Below, in pieces: positions 53,489-62,293 of a DNA stretch of 64,000 bases (positions are counted from its first letter, which is position 1; every line of letters starts with the position of its first letter). The translations under genes and the position numbers were made by a program. The DNA is taken from contig JACPNQ010000013.1 of the NCBI GenBank assembly GCA_016185425.1, positions 48,518 to 112,517 on the forward strand, given 5' to 3'. This stretch comes from Acidobacteriota bacterium. Its GTDB lineage: Bacteria > Acidobacteriota > Terriglobia > Bryobacterales > Bryobacteraceae. The notes beneath the pieces were generated by a model. That model made no database searches. It saw only the letters and a program-made list of their open reading frames with translations, and was not told the DNA's origin.

Positions 53489-54658
53489 TCAATTCGGAAC
53501 CGGTTTTTTCGTCAAATTGCTGGCATCTCGCGCTTCCCTGGCTGCAGCCACGTATCCGAAACTCGCCAGTGCGAGCGTAATGAACGCGTACAACGGTTTC
53601 GGCAGCATGAGCGGCGCCGTCCAAGCCACGACTAAGCTCTCTATGACAGACGTACGTGCCAGTTTCGCGGTCTGAAAAAGCAGCAAGGGTATCAGGAGGA
53701 ACAACAGATCGTAGGTCATCGTGTGATAGGAAAGCACGACGCACGCGGTGACGCCCATCGCAAATGCCACCTTCCACGATGTTCTGGACAGTAGGAGCCA
53801 CGTTCCAGCCGCGAGCGCCAAAACAACAAAGTTTGTGAAAGGCGCAGCAAGCCCGAGCCATAGCAGAATCCCGCGCACGGATGGCATGCTATCCGCTAGA
53901 AAATCTGCCTCCCGGTCATGCATGAGGTTGAAATAATCCCGCGTTCCCTCGAGTCCGGACGCGTAAATGGAGAGCGCAGCTCCCGCGATAGCCATTCCCG
54001 TGAATCCAATGAGTGCACGCCACTTGCGTTGCGCGATGAGCATTGGAACCAGCAACAAAAACAGATTCCACTTCACCAATGCCAATGCCATAACGGCTCC
54101 CGACCTGAGCCACCTCTCGCGCAAGCTCAACTCCCATGCGATCGCAAGCACGAGAAATATAAGGCCGGGGTCCTGCCCCCACGCGACCATTGCAGACAGA
54201 AACGGGCTGAACGGAAGCAAGATCCACAACGCAGACGGAAAGCCCTCTCGCCGGCCGATAATCCACAACCCCGCTCCCAAGGCCAGTACTTGGAGCGTCG
54301 CCCAGATAACATACGCTGTCCAGAATGGAACCTTTGACAACGGACTCAAAAGGAGCTTATAGGCCGCTGGCTTCAAGAAAATGGAATAAACGAAAAATCG
54401 CTTGTCTTTGATGTGCTGCTCCCATAGTCTTCTTTGTTCCTTGATTTGCACATTTTTTTTGAATAGCTCATGGCCGTCGATATTGCCAACCGAGTAGTAC
54501 ATCGAGAAATCCCAGGCGGCAAGGCTTCTCGCCTGTCCCCTTAGTAGCAGAATTCCGATGCAGGCCAGCATGATTCCGAGAAATGGCGGCGCAACCCTCC
54601 CGAGCCGGTTCCACCCTGGCCAAACGGAATGGGCCTCCGTCGTAGTTTGTTTATTCAT
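53489..54658 (-). CDS. GT87-like (DUF2029) membrane glycosyltransferase, copy 2
   Basis: A 389-residue protein with about 9-10 membrane helices. Its first loop has AWDFSMYYSVGNIDGHELF, a DUF2029/GT87-type Asp loop, and the mid-protein carries WILLPFSPFLSAMVAWGQDP and ALALVKWNLFLLLVPML. GT87 enzymes transfer mannose or arabinose from polyprenyl phosphates outside the inner membrane. It is closely similar along its length to the upstream copy (54651-55814), and its ATG overlaps that gene by 8 bases, so the pair arose by tandem duplication. The acceptor is unknown. Confidence 0.8.
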   Translation of the reverse strand: MNKQTTTEAHSVWPGWNRLGRVAPPFLGIMLACIGILLLRGQARSLAAWDFSMYYSVGNIDGHELFKKNVQIKEQRRLWEQHIKDKRFFVYSIFLKPAAYKLLLSPLSKVPFWTAYVIWATLQVLALGAGLWIIGRREGFPSALWILLPFSPFLSAMVAWGQDPGLIFLVLAIAWELSLRERWLRSGAVMALALVKWNLFLLLVPMLIAQRKWRALIGFTGMAIAGAALSIYASGLEGTRDYFNLMHDREADFLADSMPSVRGILLWLGLAAPFTNFVVLALAAGTWLLLSRTSWKVAFAMGVTACVVLSYHTMTYDLLFLLIPLLLFQTAKLARTSVIESLVVAWTAPLMLPKPLYAFITLALASFGYVAAAREARDASNLTKKPVPN

Positions 54659-55814
54659 TCACAAAATGTCTCGCCGTTACACTTCGAAAGGCATGCAAGT
54701 AAAGAATCCCGGCGACGGCCAATGTAAGGACCGAAACCCAAGGATCAGGAAGCTTGAGGGGTGTGGCCCAGATCAACAGCAGCGTTCCGGTGAATGGCGA
54801 CAGGAAAAGGTCCTCTCGCTGCGTCAATTGCAATGGAATCAATAGGAAAAGTAAATCGTAAAGCATCGTGTGATAGGAAAGGACAATACACGCGGTCACG
54901 GCCAGGGCGAACGCTGCTCGAAACGGCAAGCGGCTCAGCATCCACCATGTGCCGCAGTGCAAAAAGAACAGAAGTCCGTTTGTAACTAAAGAGGTTGCGC
55001 CGAACCACAGAAGCACGCCGCGGACCGACGGCATTCCTGGCGCCAGATAGTCTGCTTCACGATCCTGCAACAAATGAAAATAGGCGAGTGTGCCCGGCCA
55101 TCCCGTTATACATATCGAAATCGCCGCGCCAAGGACAGTGACGCACGCGAAGCCCGCGAGCATCCGCCATCGCCGCTGGATTATTAGCATCGGTAGCAGC
55201 AGCAGAAACAGGTTCCACTTCACCAAACTCAACGCGAGGATGCTTCCCGCTCGAAACCAATTACCACGTTCGCTCAATTCCCAGGCGCAAGCCACTGTCA
55301 GAAAAACTAACCCAGTATCTTGCCCCCACGCGACTACCGACACAAGATACGGGTTCAGCGGCAACAAAATCCACAAAACTGTCGGAAATCCGCACCTCCT
55401 TCCAATCAGCCATAGCGCGGCGGCAAGCGAGGCAACTTGAACAAATGCCCACGTTATATAAGCTCGCCAGAAGGAAAGCCGCGATAAAGGAGTCAGCACA
55501 AGCTTGTAGACCGCAGGCTTGAGATAGACGGAAAAATGATAGGGTCGCGTATCTTGAAGATTCTCTCTCCACAATTGTTGTTGCTCTCTAACTTGTGCCT
55601 CCTTGTTGAATAGCTCCTCGCCCGGTAATTTACCTGCGGCGTAATATAGCGAGAAATCCCAAGCCGCAATACCAATTGCCTGGCCGTGCAGCACCATTAC
55701 CGCTGTCAATGCCAGGATCGTGCCGAATATCGGAGGCACTGCTTGGTGTAGCCGGGAACGAAGTGAAGATTTGGACGGATTGTTTCGAACTTCTCCCGCA
55801 GGACTTGGATTCAT
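54651..55814 (-). CDS. GT87-like (DUF2029) membrane glycosyltransferase, copy 1
   Basis: A 387-residue protein with about 9-10 membrane helices and the same motifs as its neighbour: AWDFSLYYAAGKLPGEELF, LWILLPLNPYLVSVVAWGQD, LSLVKWNLFLLLLPMLIIQR. The Asp in the first loop is conserved. GAGG lies 6 bases before the ATG at 55814. Divergent from the WecD-like acyltransferase gene. With the other glycan genes to the right it probably serves surface polysaccharide or glycolipid synthesis using lipid-linked sugars. Confidence 0.8.
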   Translation of the reverse strand: MNPSPAGEVRNNPSKSSLRSRLHQAVPPIFGTILALTAVMVLHGQAIGIAAWDFSLYYAAGKLPGEELFNKEAQVREQQQLWRENLQDTRPYHFSVYLKPAVYKLVLTPLSRLSFWRAYITWAFVQVASLAAALWLIGRRCGFPTVLWILLPLNPYLVSVVAWGQDTGLVFLTVACAWELSERGNWFRAGSILALSLVKWNLFLLLLPMLIIQRRWRMLAGFACVTVLGAAISICITGWPGTLAYFHLLQDREADYLAPGMPSVRGVLLWFGATSLVTNGLLFFLHCGTWWMLSRLPFRAAFALAVTACIVLSYHTMLYDLLFLLIPLQLTQREDLFLSPFTGTLLLIWATPLKLPDPWVSVLTLAVAGILYLHAFRSVTARHFVNE

Positions 55815-55892
55815 TTAGCCTCACCGCTTACGACATGCGTTCATCGCAATACAAGCAGTGTACACTCACCCGGTGAACCGGATTGCTACCGG

Positions 55893-55898
55893 TATAAT
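55893..55898 (+). promoter_or_regulatory. Possible -10 element of the acyl-sugar gene set
   Basis: A perfect TATAAT stands 15 bases before the ATG at 55913, implying a leader of only about 8 bases. No -35 match is at the right distance. ACCGG direct repeats at about 55877-55892 precede it. Confidence 0.3.
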
Positions 55899-55912
55899 CG
55901 ATAGCAGCAGAG

Positions 55913-56770
55913 ATGTCTTCTTCCAACCAGCGCTTTACCATAGAATACGTGCCGCTTTCACCGTTTGACGACGGGGCGCTTATCGGCAGGCTCCTCTGGG
56001 ACGAGAGAATCTTTGGTTTTCCGGTCGCTGATCTTCAATTCCGAAATACGTCGACCCGGGATCTGACCGCGGGTCCGGCGCTCAGCAAACAGCTTGTCCG
56101 TTACTGTCAGTCTTCGGGAACAGAGCTGATTTCAGCCCGTTCATCAGCAACGGATTCCGCTACCTACACTCTACTGTGCGAGGCCGGCTTCAAGACAGTC
56201 GACTTTGCATTGACAGCTCAAATTCACCGGCCAAAGATTGATGCCCTTCCGCCGCAACGCCTCTCAGTGCGTCCAGCGGAGAGCCGCGATGCGGCGGCAA
56301 TCTGCGCCATCGCTCATACGGCATTCTCGTTCGGCCGCTACCATACAGATCCACGTTTTCCTCGACACCTCGCAAACCAGCGCTACGTCGCCTGGATTCA
56401 AGCCGCGCTGAATCGCGAAGACCCACACGAACATGTATTAGTACTCGGTCAGCCGAACTCAGTCATCGGATTCATGAACGTCACCCTGACTGGCGGGCAT
56501 GCAGACTTGCGGCTGGCGGCAATAGATCCCGACAACGAGATAGCCTTTGCCGGGTACTCACTGTATTTGGAGACGATGCGTGCTGTACACATCAGGGGCG
56601 CCAAGAGCATTTCTGCGAAGATTTCAGCGGCAAATACACGGATTCTAAATCTCTGCGCTATGCTGGGATTCCAGTTTTCCAATCCCGAGATGACCCTTCA
56701 CTGGCACTCGCCAGAGGCAAGTCATCTTGTTTCGGTTGGCGCGGTATCTGTGGTACGGGAGGGCGTGTGA
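55913..56770 (+). CDS. WecD-like GNAT N-acyltransferase for amino sugars
   Basis: A 285-residue protein with an N-terminal half typical of TDP-fucosamine acetyltransferases (LLWDERIFGFPVADLQFR, YTLLCEAGFKTVDFALTAQI). The C-terminal GNAT domain (VRPAESRDAAAICAIAHTAF, FGRYHTDPRFPRHLANQRYV, AWIQAALNRED) resembles the E. coli WecD segment with FYAQWIENA. WecD acetylates the 4-amino group of TDP-4-amino-4,6-dideoxygalactose. Here the gene overlaps an acyl carrier protein gene by 4 bases, so the donor may be acyl-carrier protein instead of acetyl-CoA. The matching aminotransferase is at 62290-63435. Start ATG 55913 without a strong ribosome binding site. Confidence 0.78.
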   Translation: MSSSNQRFTIEYVPLSPFDDGALIGRLLWDERIFGFPVADLQFRNTSTRDLTAGPALSKQLVRYCQSSGTELISARSSATDSATYTLLCEAGFKTVDFALTAQIHRPKIDALPPQRLSVRPAESRDAAAICAIAHTAFSFGRYHTDPRFPRHLANQRYVAWIQAALNREDPHEHVLVLGQPNSVIGFMNVTLTGGHADLRLAAIDPDNEIAFAGYSLYLETMRAVHIRGAKSISAKISAANTRILNLCAMLGFQFSNPEMTLHWHSPEASHLVSVGAVSVVREGV

Positions 56771-57075
56771 AACTATCTGTCCAAGACTGCGAAGGTCTGA
56801 TTCAGGAAGCATACCTGCTATTCCTTCCGCAGGGTAGCTCCGGAGCTAGCATATCTGCGGACACCCGCCTGTTCGGCGGCGACTCCATACTTGACTCAAC
56901 CGCGCTTGTGTCTTTGTTGATTGAAATTGAGCAGCAGCTCAATGATACTCATCATGTAGAGATTGTAATCGCTGACGACAGAGCCATGTCACAGAAAAGA
57001 AGTCCGTTCCGGACGATCGGTTCGCTTGCAGAGTATTTAGCCGTTTTGGTGGCGGAAAAAAGTGAGCACTCCTGA
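56767..57075 (+). CDS. Acyl carrier protein (DltC-like)
   Basis: A 102-residue carrier protein from GTG 56767, overlapping the acyltransferase stop. The modified serine is most likely Ser44 in FGGDSILDSTALVSLLIEIE: the pattern LDSxxxVxLLxEI aligns with DltC-type carriers (LDSMGTVQLLLEI). A second Ser (Ser40) is nearby. It needs phosphopantetheinylation. A carrier between an acyltransferase, a reductase and an acyl-activating enzyme indicates that a tethered acyl group is made or altered for transfer. The 14-base overlap with the next gene supports co-translation. Confidence 0.85.
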   Translation: MKLSVQDCEGLIQEAYLLFLPQGSSGASISADTRLFGGDSILDSTALVSLLIEIEQQLNDTHHVEIVIADDRAMSQKRSPFRTIGSLAEYLAVLVAEKSEHS

Positions 57076-57784
57076 CGTACCTCCCGCCGAAATGCCCGTT
57101 GCGTTGGTAACCGGCAGCAGCACGGGACTCGGAAGATTTGTCGCCAGCAGCCTAGCAATGCGTGGCTGCCGTGTGATCGGTTGCAGCCGCGGACACGCGG
57201 ACTGGTCGGCCGAAGGCTATGAACACGTTGTCGCCGACGTGAGCCGGGAAAAAGCCGTACTCGACCTGCTGACCCATGTTCGCGCAAAATATGGCCGCCT
57301 CGACTACACCGTCAACAACGCGGGCATCGCGTCAATGAATCATTCCCTCCTCGTTCCAGCAACAACCGTGGACAGGATATTGAGTGTCAACGTGCGTGGC
57401 ACGTTTCTCGTCTGTCGCGAGAGCGCAAAGCTAATGCAAAGGAGAAAATGGGGACGTATTGTGAACATCTCCACGATCGCCGTTCCAATGAGAATTGAAG
57501 GTGAAGCGTTGTATGCGGCAAGCAAGGGAGCGGTTGAGACTTTGACTAGGGTCTTGGCTCGCGAGTATGCGCGTTTCGGCATAACCGTCAACGCGGTGGG
57601 CCCATCTCCGGTAGATACCGGCATGATTCGAAGCGTGCCCAAGAATCGAATAGACCAGCTCCTTCGAAGCCTTCCAATCAACCGAATGGGAACGCCGGCC
57701 GATGTCTGCAACGTGATTGACTTCTTTCTCCGTAAGGAAAGCGATGCAGTCACAGGCCAAGTTTTGTACCTCGGGGGAGCGTGA
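57062..57784 (+). CDS. Short-chain dehydrogenase/3-oxoacyl-ACP-reductase type
   Basis: A 240-residue SDR from GTG 57062, inside the carrier gene. The cofactor motif is TGSSTGLG, the structural motif NNAG, and the active site is Ser in NISTIA with YAASKG (Tyr and Lys). NADPH preference is suggested by the basic residue in GCSRGHADW. FabG-like enzymes reduce beta-keto acyl-ACP to beta-hydroxyacyl-ACP; sugar-nucleotide reductases are less likely, as the family differs. Its place right after the carrier gene suggests a carrier-bound substrate. The gap to the ligase gene is 3 bases. Confidence 0.85.
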   Translation: MSTPDVPPAEMPVALVTGSSTGLGRFVASSLAMRGCRVIGCSRGHADWSAEGYEHVVADVSREKAVLDLLTHVRAKYGRLDYTVNNAGIASMNHSLLVPATTVDRILSVNVRGTFLVCRESAKLMQRRKWGRIVNISTIAVPMRIEGEALYAASKGAVETLTRVLAREYARFGITVNAVGPSPVDTGMIRSVPKNRIDQLLRSLPINRMGTPADVCNVIDFFLRKESDAVTGQVLYLGGA

Positions 57785-57787
57785 CAG

Positions 57788-59137
57788 ATGTACGACCTTA
57801 GCTGGCTCTTTGAACGCTTTCGGGAATCTCGCGATCAGATTTTCATGATCCACGCGGGAGAGCATTTCAACTATTCCTGGCTCCTGGATAGGATTCAGCT
57901 ACGGACGGAAGAGTACTCGGCGGCTGGTATTAAGAACGGAACCGTTGCTGCCCTACGCGGCGACTATTCTCCCGAAATCGTGGCTGCGCTTTTGTCCCTA
58001 ATTGAATTAGGTGCGATCATTGTGCCCCTGTCTCCTGCTGTCGGCGGAGACGAGTCGCAGTTTATGGATATCGCGGAGGTCGACGCCGTTTGCACTTTCG
58101 CGCCAGGGGCGGATACCTCGCCAGTGCGGCGGTCATTGGAGGCTCGTCATCCTCTCAACCTTGAACTAAGAGGGCGGGGCAATCCTGGATTGGTCCTGTT
58201 TAGCTCGGGTTCCACCGGAAAGAGTAAGGGAGCGCTGCATGATTTTGCGCTGCTCTTAGAGAAATTTAAGGTCCGCCGGCGAAAAATGATCACGTTGACA
58301 TTCTTGATGATCGATCATATTGGTGGTATCAACACGCTATTGCATGTACTTTCAAATACAGGCACTGTGGTTGTAAGTAAGAGCCGGATTCCGGACGAAG
58401 TCTGCGCCACGATAGAACGGAACAGGGTAGAACTGTTGCCTACGTCCCCGACGTTTCTTAACTTACTCTTAGTTTCGGAAGCGTATTCGCGTTACGACCT
58501 TTCGTCTCTCGGCCTTGTTACCTACGGCACTGAAATGATGCCGAAGCGCACCCTGGATAGGGTCGCCGAGATGTTGCCCCATGTGACCTTTCAGCAGACA
58601 TATGGCCTTTCGGAACTCGGAATCTTGAGGTCAAAGAGCGAGCATTCCAACTCCCTCTGGGTAAAAGTAGGGGGTGAAGGCTTTCAGACAAAGATTCAGG
58701 ACGGGACGCTGTGGATTAAGGCGCAATCGGCAATGCTCGGTTATTACAACGCACCTTCTCCTTTTGATGAGGACGGTTGGATGAACACCGGCGATGCTGT
58801 TGAAACCCAAGGCGACTATGTCCGATTCCTTGGCCGGGCCACTGAAATCATAAACGTCGGAGGTCTGAAAGTGTATCCTTCGGAAGTCGAAGATGCACTG
58901 CTGGAGATGACGAACGTCGAGGACGTTACGGTCTCTGGGGAACCGCACCCGATCACCGGCAACGTCGTCGTGGCCCGATTCAACCTGCGGGAGCCGGAGG
59001 ACTTTGGATCATTCAAGCGGCGCGTTCGCGAGTTCTGTCGGGGCAAGCTCGAGGCGTTTAAGATTCCTGCGCGAATCGAGGTTGTAGAGGGCGATCAGTT
59101 TAGTGCTCGGTTCAAAAAGATGCGGCGTAGAACTTGA
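57788..59137 (+). CDS. Acyl-activating AMP-ligase
   Basis: A 449-residue member of the adenylate-forming family, short for the group (500-550). The A3 motif is LFSSGSTGKSKGA, the A5 region QQTYGLSELG, A7 YYNAPSPFDEDGWMNTGD, A8 RFLGRATEIINVGGLKVYPS, and the adenylation Lys is in FSARFKKMRR at the C-terminus. It activates a carboxylic acid as acyl-AMP and should load the neighbouring carrier or CoA. The acid is not predictable. It is the last of four coupled genes. Confidence 0.85.
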   Translation: MYDLSWLFERFRESRDQIFMIHAGEHFNYSWLLDRIQLRTEEYSAAGIKNGTVAALRGDYSPEIVAALLSLIELGAIIVPLSPAVGGDESQFMDIAEVDAVCTFAPGADTSPVRRSLEARHPLNLELRGRGNPGLVLFSSGSTGKSKGALHDFALLLEKFKVRRRKMITLTFLMIDHIGGINTLLHVLSNTGTVVVSKSRIPDEVCATIERNRVELLPTSPTFLNLLLVSEAYSRYDLSSLGLVTYGTEMMPKRTLDRVAEMLPHVTFQQTYGLSELGILRSKSEHSNSLWVKVGGEGFQTKIQDGTLWIKAQSAMLGYYNAPSPFDEDGWMNTGDAVETQGDYVRFLGRATEIINVGGLKVYPSEVEDALLEMTNVEDVTVSGEPHPITGNVVVARFNLREPEDFGSFKRRVREFCRGKLEAFKIPARIEVVEGDQFSARFKKMRRRT

Positions 59138-59160
59138 CTTTGAAAGAGCTGTCCCAGGAC

Positions 59161-60690
59161 TCATCGCCCATGGGCGGGCGGTATTACCTCGCAGAGAAAT
59201 GTTTCTGGTCTGATTGCAATGACTTTGACCGTGGCCCCATCGGCAATTAGTTTCTTCACAACCCAATCCAATGGAAATGGTGTTGGCCCATACAATAAGA
59301 AAGGCGAGTTTCGCTTAACGAAATCGTCATAAGGGACGATGTTACCTCGGATGTTGTACCACTGCTTCAGGATCGGATAGCCCACGTCGAACACGTTCGA
59401 ACCAGTGAATTGAACCGCACTTTTGCGATCGATGAGATAGGTCAAGCGAGCCGCCAAAGCAGGCTCGGAATAGTGGGACATCGGCAAAAACCAGAGCCCA
59501 TTCGAAACGACCAGGGGCAACTCCGGCCGAATATCGTCAAGCCTCTGAGTGTCCGCGCGTACGAGGCCATCCTGCGCGCTCCCGGGCATTCTCATTACGC
59601 CCGCAACGCACCAAAACCCGAACACGGCGACCGTGTACACGGGCGCTCTTCTGTTCCCGGACCTGGCAAGCAGCAGTGCAAACAATAACGTGGCGCCGAT
59701 TATGGAAGGGAGGCCGTATCGGTCCATAAACACTCTGGTCACGGCGAGTGCGACGAGAATCGATGCCACGGGAATTAACAGGAATCCAGTCGCCATGGCG
59801 TACTCTTCAATCGGAATACTCAGTTCTTCTTGGACATCCGAGTTCGATCGTGAACCTGGCCAAAGGCATATGGCGAAAACGATGAGCAGCGGGAAAAGCG
59901 ATGGGTCCAGGAGCAAATGGTAGAAGCGTGCTATCGATGCCGGTTCAGGTCGAAAGACAGAATTGTCCAGAAGGACGGAGTTGTGGGCGGGAAGAAGAGG
60001 AATGTACGCAGCTAGCGCGCACAGGGGCAATAGGAGCGCCATCCACACCGGCCAACGAATTTCACGACTTCGCCAAACGCGAAAGCCTTCTCCGACAAGC
60101 ATTGGCCCCGCGCACAATACGCCGTAGGCCTGGGTTGTAATTGCTAAGGTTAAGCACAATCCCAACCCGACGCAGGCTAGCGCCCTGTTCTCCCGCACGC
60201 GTCCCGCTTGCTGCCAGAACATGACGGCAGCGGCAGCTAGGCCGAGGATGACGCCGTAGGTTCTCGCTTCCGTTGCCCAACGGTACGCCCCTGTAACCAG
60301 CGGGAAGAAGATCGCGCTGTACGCGACAGGACGGTTCATGCGAATCGCGACGATTCGGTAGAGGCAGAGCAGCATCAATAGAAATCCAAGTGTGGCGGGT
60401 AACCTCGTGGCGATCTCTCCTGTGCCAAAAACCGCATGACTGATCCGAGTAAAAAAATAGATCGGTGGAGGGTTCAGATCCGCACCAGCCTTTAGCGCCG
60501 ACACTATAGTTTTCCAGTCCGGCAGCCGAGACATATGATAAGTAAACAACTCGTCGTACCAGAAGTCCTTCAAACGGCTGGCGGTCAGCGTACAGCCGAG
60601 ATAAAAGACAATGAAATAGACGAGACTCCAAGTTGGCTGCTCATGGAGAAAATCTACGACGTCATCGATAAAGAGCCGGATAAAACTCAC
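59161..60690 (-). CDS. GT39/ArnT-like membrane glycosyltransferase
   Basis: A 509-residue protein with about 11 membrane helices. The DE motif is in FWYDELFTYHMSRLPDW, in the first periplasmic loop as in GT39/GT83 enzymes, followed by DLNPPPIYFFTRISHAVFG and RLPATLGFLLMLLCLYRI, RWATEARTYGVILGLA. These transfer a sugar from polyprenyl phosphate to lipid, protein or glycan. It is convergent to the ligase (23-base gap) and divergent from the GT2 gene, which may supply its polyprenyl-phosphate sugar donor. Confidence 0.85.
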   Translation of the reverse strand: MSFIRLFIDDVVDFLHEQPTWSLVYFIVFYLGCTLTASRLKDFWYDELFTYHMSRLPDWKTIVSALKAGADLNPPPIYFFTRISHAVFGTGEIATRLPATLGFLLMLLCLYRIVAIRMNRPVAYSAIFFPLVTGAYRWATEARTYGVILGLAAAAVMFWQQAGRVRENRALACVGLGLCLTLAITTQAYGVLCAGPMLVGEGFRVWRSREIRWPVWMALLLPLCALAAYIPLLPAHNSVLLDNSVFRPEPASIARFYHLLLDPSLFPLLIVFAICLWPGSRSNSDVQEELSIPIEEYAMATGFLLIPVASILVALAVTRVFMDRYGLPSIIGATLLFALLLARSGNRRAPVYTVAVFGFWCVAGVMRMPGSAQDGLVRADTQRLDDIRPELPLVVSNGLWFLPMSHYSEPALAARLTYLIDRKSAVQFTGSNVFDVGYPILKQWYNIRGNIVPYDDFVKRNSPFLLYGPTPFPLDWVVKKLIADGATVKVIAIRPETFLCEVIPPAHGR

Positions 60691-60722
60691 CGGAGTCCTC
60701 CTTGCGTGTCGCTGAGGTGCGC

Positions 60723-61667
60723 ATGGTTGAGCTGACGGTTGTGGTGCCGGTGTACAACAGCGAGGCGATTCTTCCGAACCTCGTTGCGCGCCTTGAACCG
60801 GTTCTGCGAAGGTGTACCGCCACCTTTGAGTTGGTGCTGGTTAATGATGGAAGCAAAGATGAAAGCTGGAGAGTCCTTCAGCAGGTCCACTCTGCACACT
60901 CCTGGATCACGGTCATCAATCTGATGCGAAACTACGGCCAACACCCAGCCCTCCTCTGCGGAATTCGAGCTGCGTCTGGCCGGATCATCGTTACGATGGA
61001 CGATGACTTACAGAATCCGCCTGAAGAAATTCCGAAGCTACTCTCCGCGCTGGCTGGAGGGTACCAATTAGTGTACGGCATCCCGGTTCTGGAGCAGCAC
61101 GGGTTTTGGCGCGATTTTGCCTCCCGAATCGTGAAGCTGGCGCTCAGTCAGGCAATGGGGGTGCGGACTGCCAGGCATACAAGCACGTTCCGCGCATTCC
61201 GGGCATCGTTGCGAGATGCCTTCCGGGCGTACCAGAGTCCGAATGTGTCGATCGATGTGATGCTGAGTTGGGGGACCACAAGAATTGGATCAGTTGTCGT
61301 AGAACACGCGCCGCGTTCGATCGGGACATCGCAGTACGACATATTCAAGCTGCTGGCACATGCGATCAATATGATGACCGGCTTTAGCACGCTACCACTC
61401 CGCCTGGCGAGTCTGGCTGGTTTTGGCGCGTCCGTATTTGGGCTGGGAGTACTTGTCTTCGTTGTCGGTCGATACCTGTTATCGGGTACCACTGTAGCGG
61501 GCTTTCCATTTTTGGCCGCTGTCGTGGCGATCTTCGGGGGAGCTCAACTTTTCGCAATTGGAATCATTGGCGAATACTTGGCGCGGATGCACTTCAGGAT
61601 GCTCGACAGACCGCCCTACGTCATCGAAGAGTTGCGTCCTCCGGTGAATATGGACGGTGCAGCATGA
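60723..61667 (+). CDS. GT2 glycosyltransferase, DPM1/ArnC-like
   Basis: ATG 60723 has GAGG 6 bases upstream; GTG 60702 is also in frame. The 314-residue protein has a cytoplasmic GT-A domain (ELTVVVPVYNSEAILPNLV, ELVLVNDGSKDESW, RIIVTMDDDLQNPPEEIPKL) and two C-terminal membrane helices (GFGASVFGLGVLVFVVGRYL, FPFLAAVVAIFGGAQLFAIG) followed by IGEYLARMHF. This is the ArnC/GtrB layout, which makes undecaprenyl-phosphate-linked sugars. It overlaps the methyltransferase start by 4 bases and thus belongs with the WecE-type gene: the sugar moved may be an amino-dideoxy sugar. Confidence 0.88.
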   Translation: MVELTVVVPVYNSEAILPNLVARLEPVLRRCTATFELVLVNDGSKDESWRVLQQVHSAHSWITVINLMRNYGQHPALLCGIRAASGRIIVTMDDDLQNPPEEIPKLLSALAGGYQLVYGIPVLEQHGFWRDFASRIVKLALSQAMGVRTARHTSTFRAFRASLRDAFRAYQSPNVSIDVMLSWGTTRIGSVVVEHAPRSIGTSQYDIFKLLAHAINMMTGFSTLPLRLASLAGFGASVFGLGVLVFVVGRYLLSGTTVAGFPFLAAVVAIFGGAQLFAIGIIGEYLARMHFRMLDRPPYVIEELRPPVNMDGAA

Positions 61668-62293
61668 TCGTCGATGTACTCCACAGAATTGCGGCTCACC
61701 CCCGAGCGTATGATTGGATCCAGCAGGCCGTAGGCTGCGAGAAAGTCTTTGAGCGTCTAGGCAGGCACTTCATTTCCGGTAGGGGTCGGTCGGTTCTAGA
61801 GGTTGGAGCGGGGACCGGATTACTGTACTCCCACATGCCTCCAGGCACGAACTATATCTGGCTTGACAGCGACCCAATGAAACTGGATGGTTTTCGTCGT
61901 CGCCACGATTCAACTATGGCCGTTCTGGGAGACGCAACACAGATCTGTCTTGCGAACGCTTCTGTTCACGACGTATTGTGCGCATCGGTCACACACCACA
62001 TTCCCGACGAGGTCGTCGGGAGGCTCTTCTCCGAGTTGGCTAGGGTGGCGCGCGAACGCCTCATTTTCCTGGATCCAATTGATCACGATTCAACGACAAG
62101 TCGCTGGCTCTGGCGTTTGGATCGGGGTGCCTTTCCTCGGCGGCCGGAGAGGCTGAAGGAGCTTATCTCCGCGAGTTTTGAAATCACTACGTCCGAAGAG
62201 TTTGAGGTAATGCACCACTACCTATGCTGCGTGGCGGTGCCACGTCAAACCGGGAGCGGTTTATCCGTTGGGAACCCGGAGGTGGGGATATGA
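61664..62293 (+). CDS. SAM-dependent methyltransferase (class I)
   Basis: A 209-residue protein with motif I VLEVGAGTGLLY and motif II LDSDPMKLDGF, then an acidic DATQI and VLCASVTHHI. Class I fold; the substrate is not predictable. It overlaps the genes on both sides by 4 bases (ATGA at each end). With a GT2 and an aminotransferase it may methylate the sugar, its acyl group or the lipid carrier. Confidence 0.82.
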   Translation: MIVDVLHRIAAHPRAYDWIQQAVGCEKVFERLGRHFISGRGRSVLEVGAGTGLLYSHMPPGTNYIWLDSDPMKLDGFRRRHDSTMAVLGDATQICLANASVHDVLCASVTHHIPDEVVGRLFSELARVARERLIFLDPIDHDSTTSRWLWRLDRGAFPRRPERLKELISASFEITTSEEFEVMHHYLCCVAVPRQTGSGLSVGNPEVGI

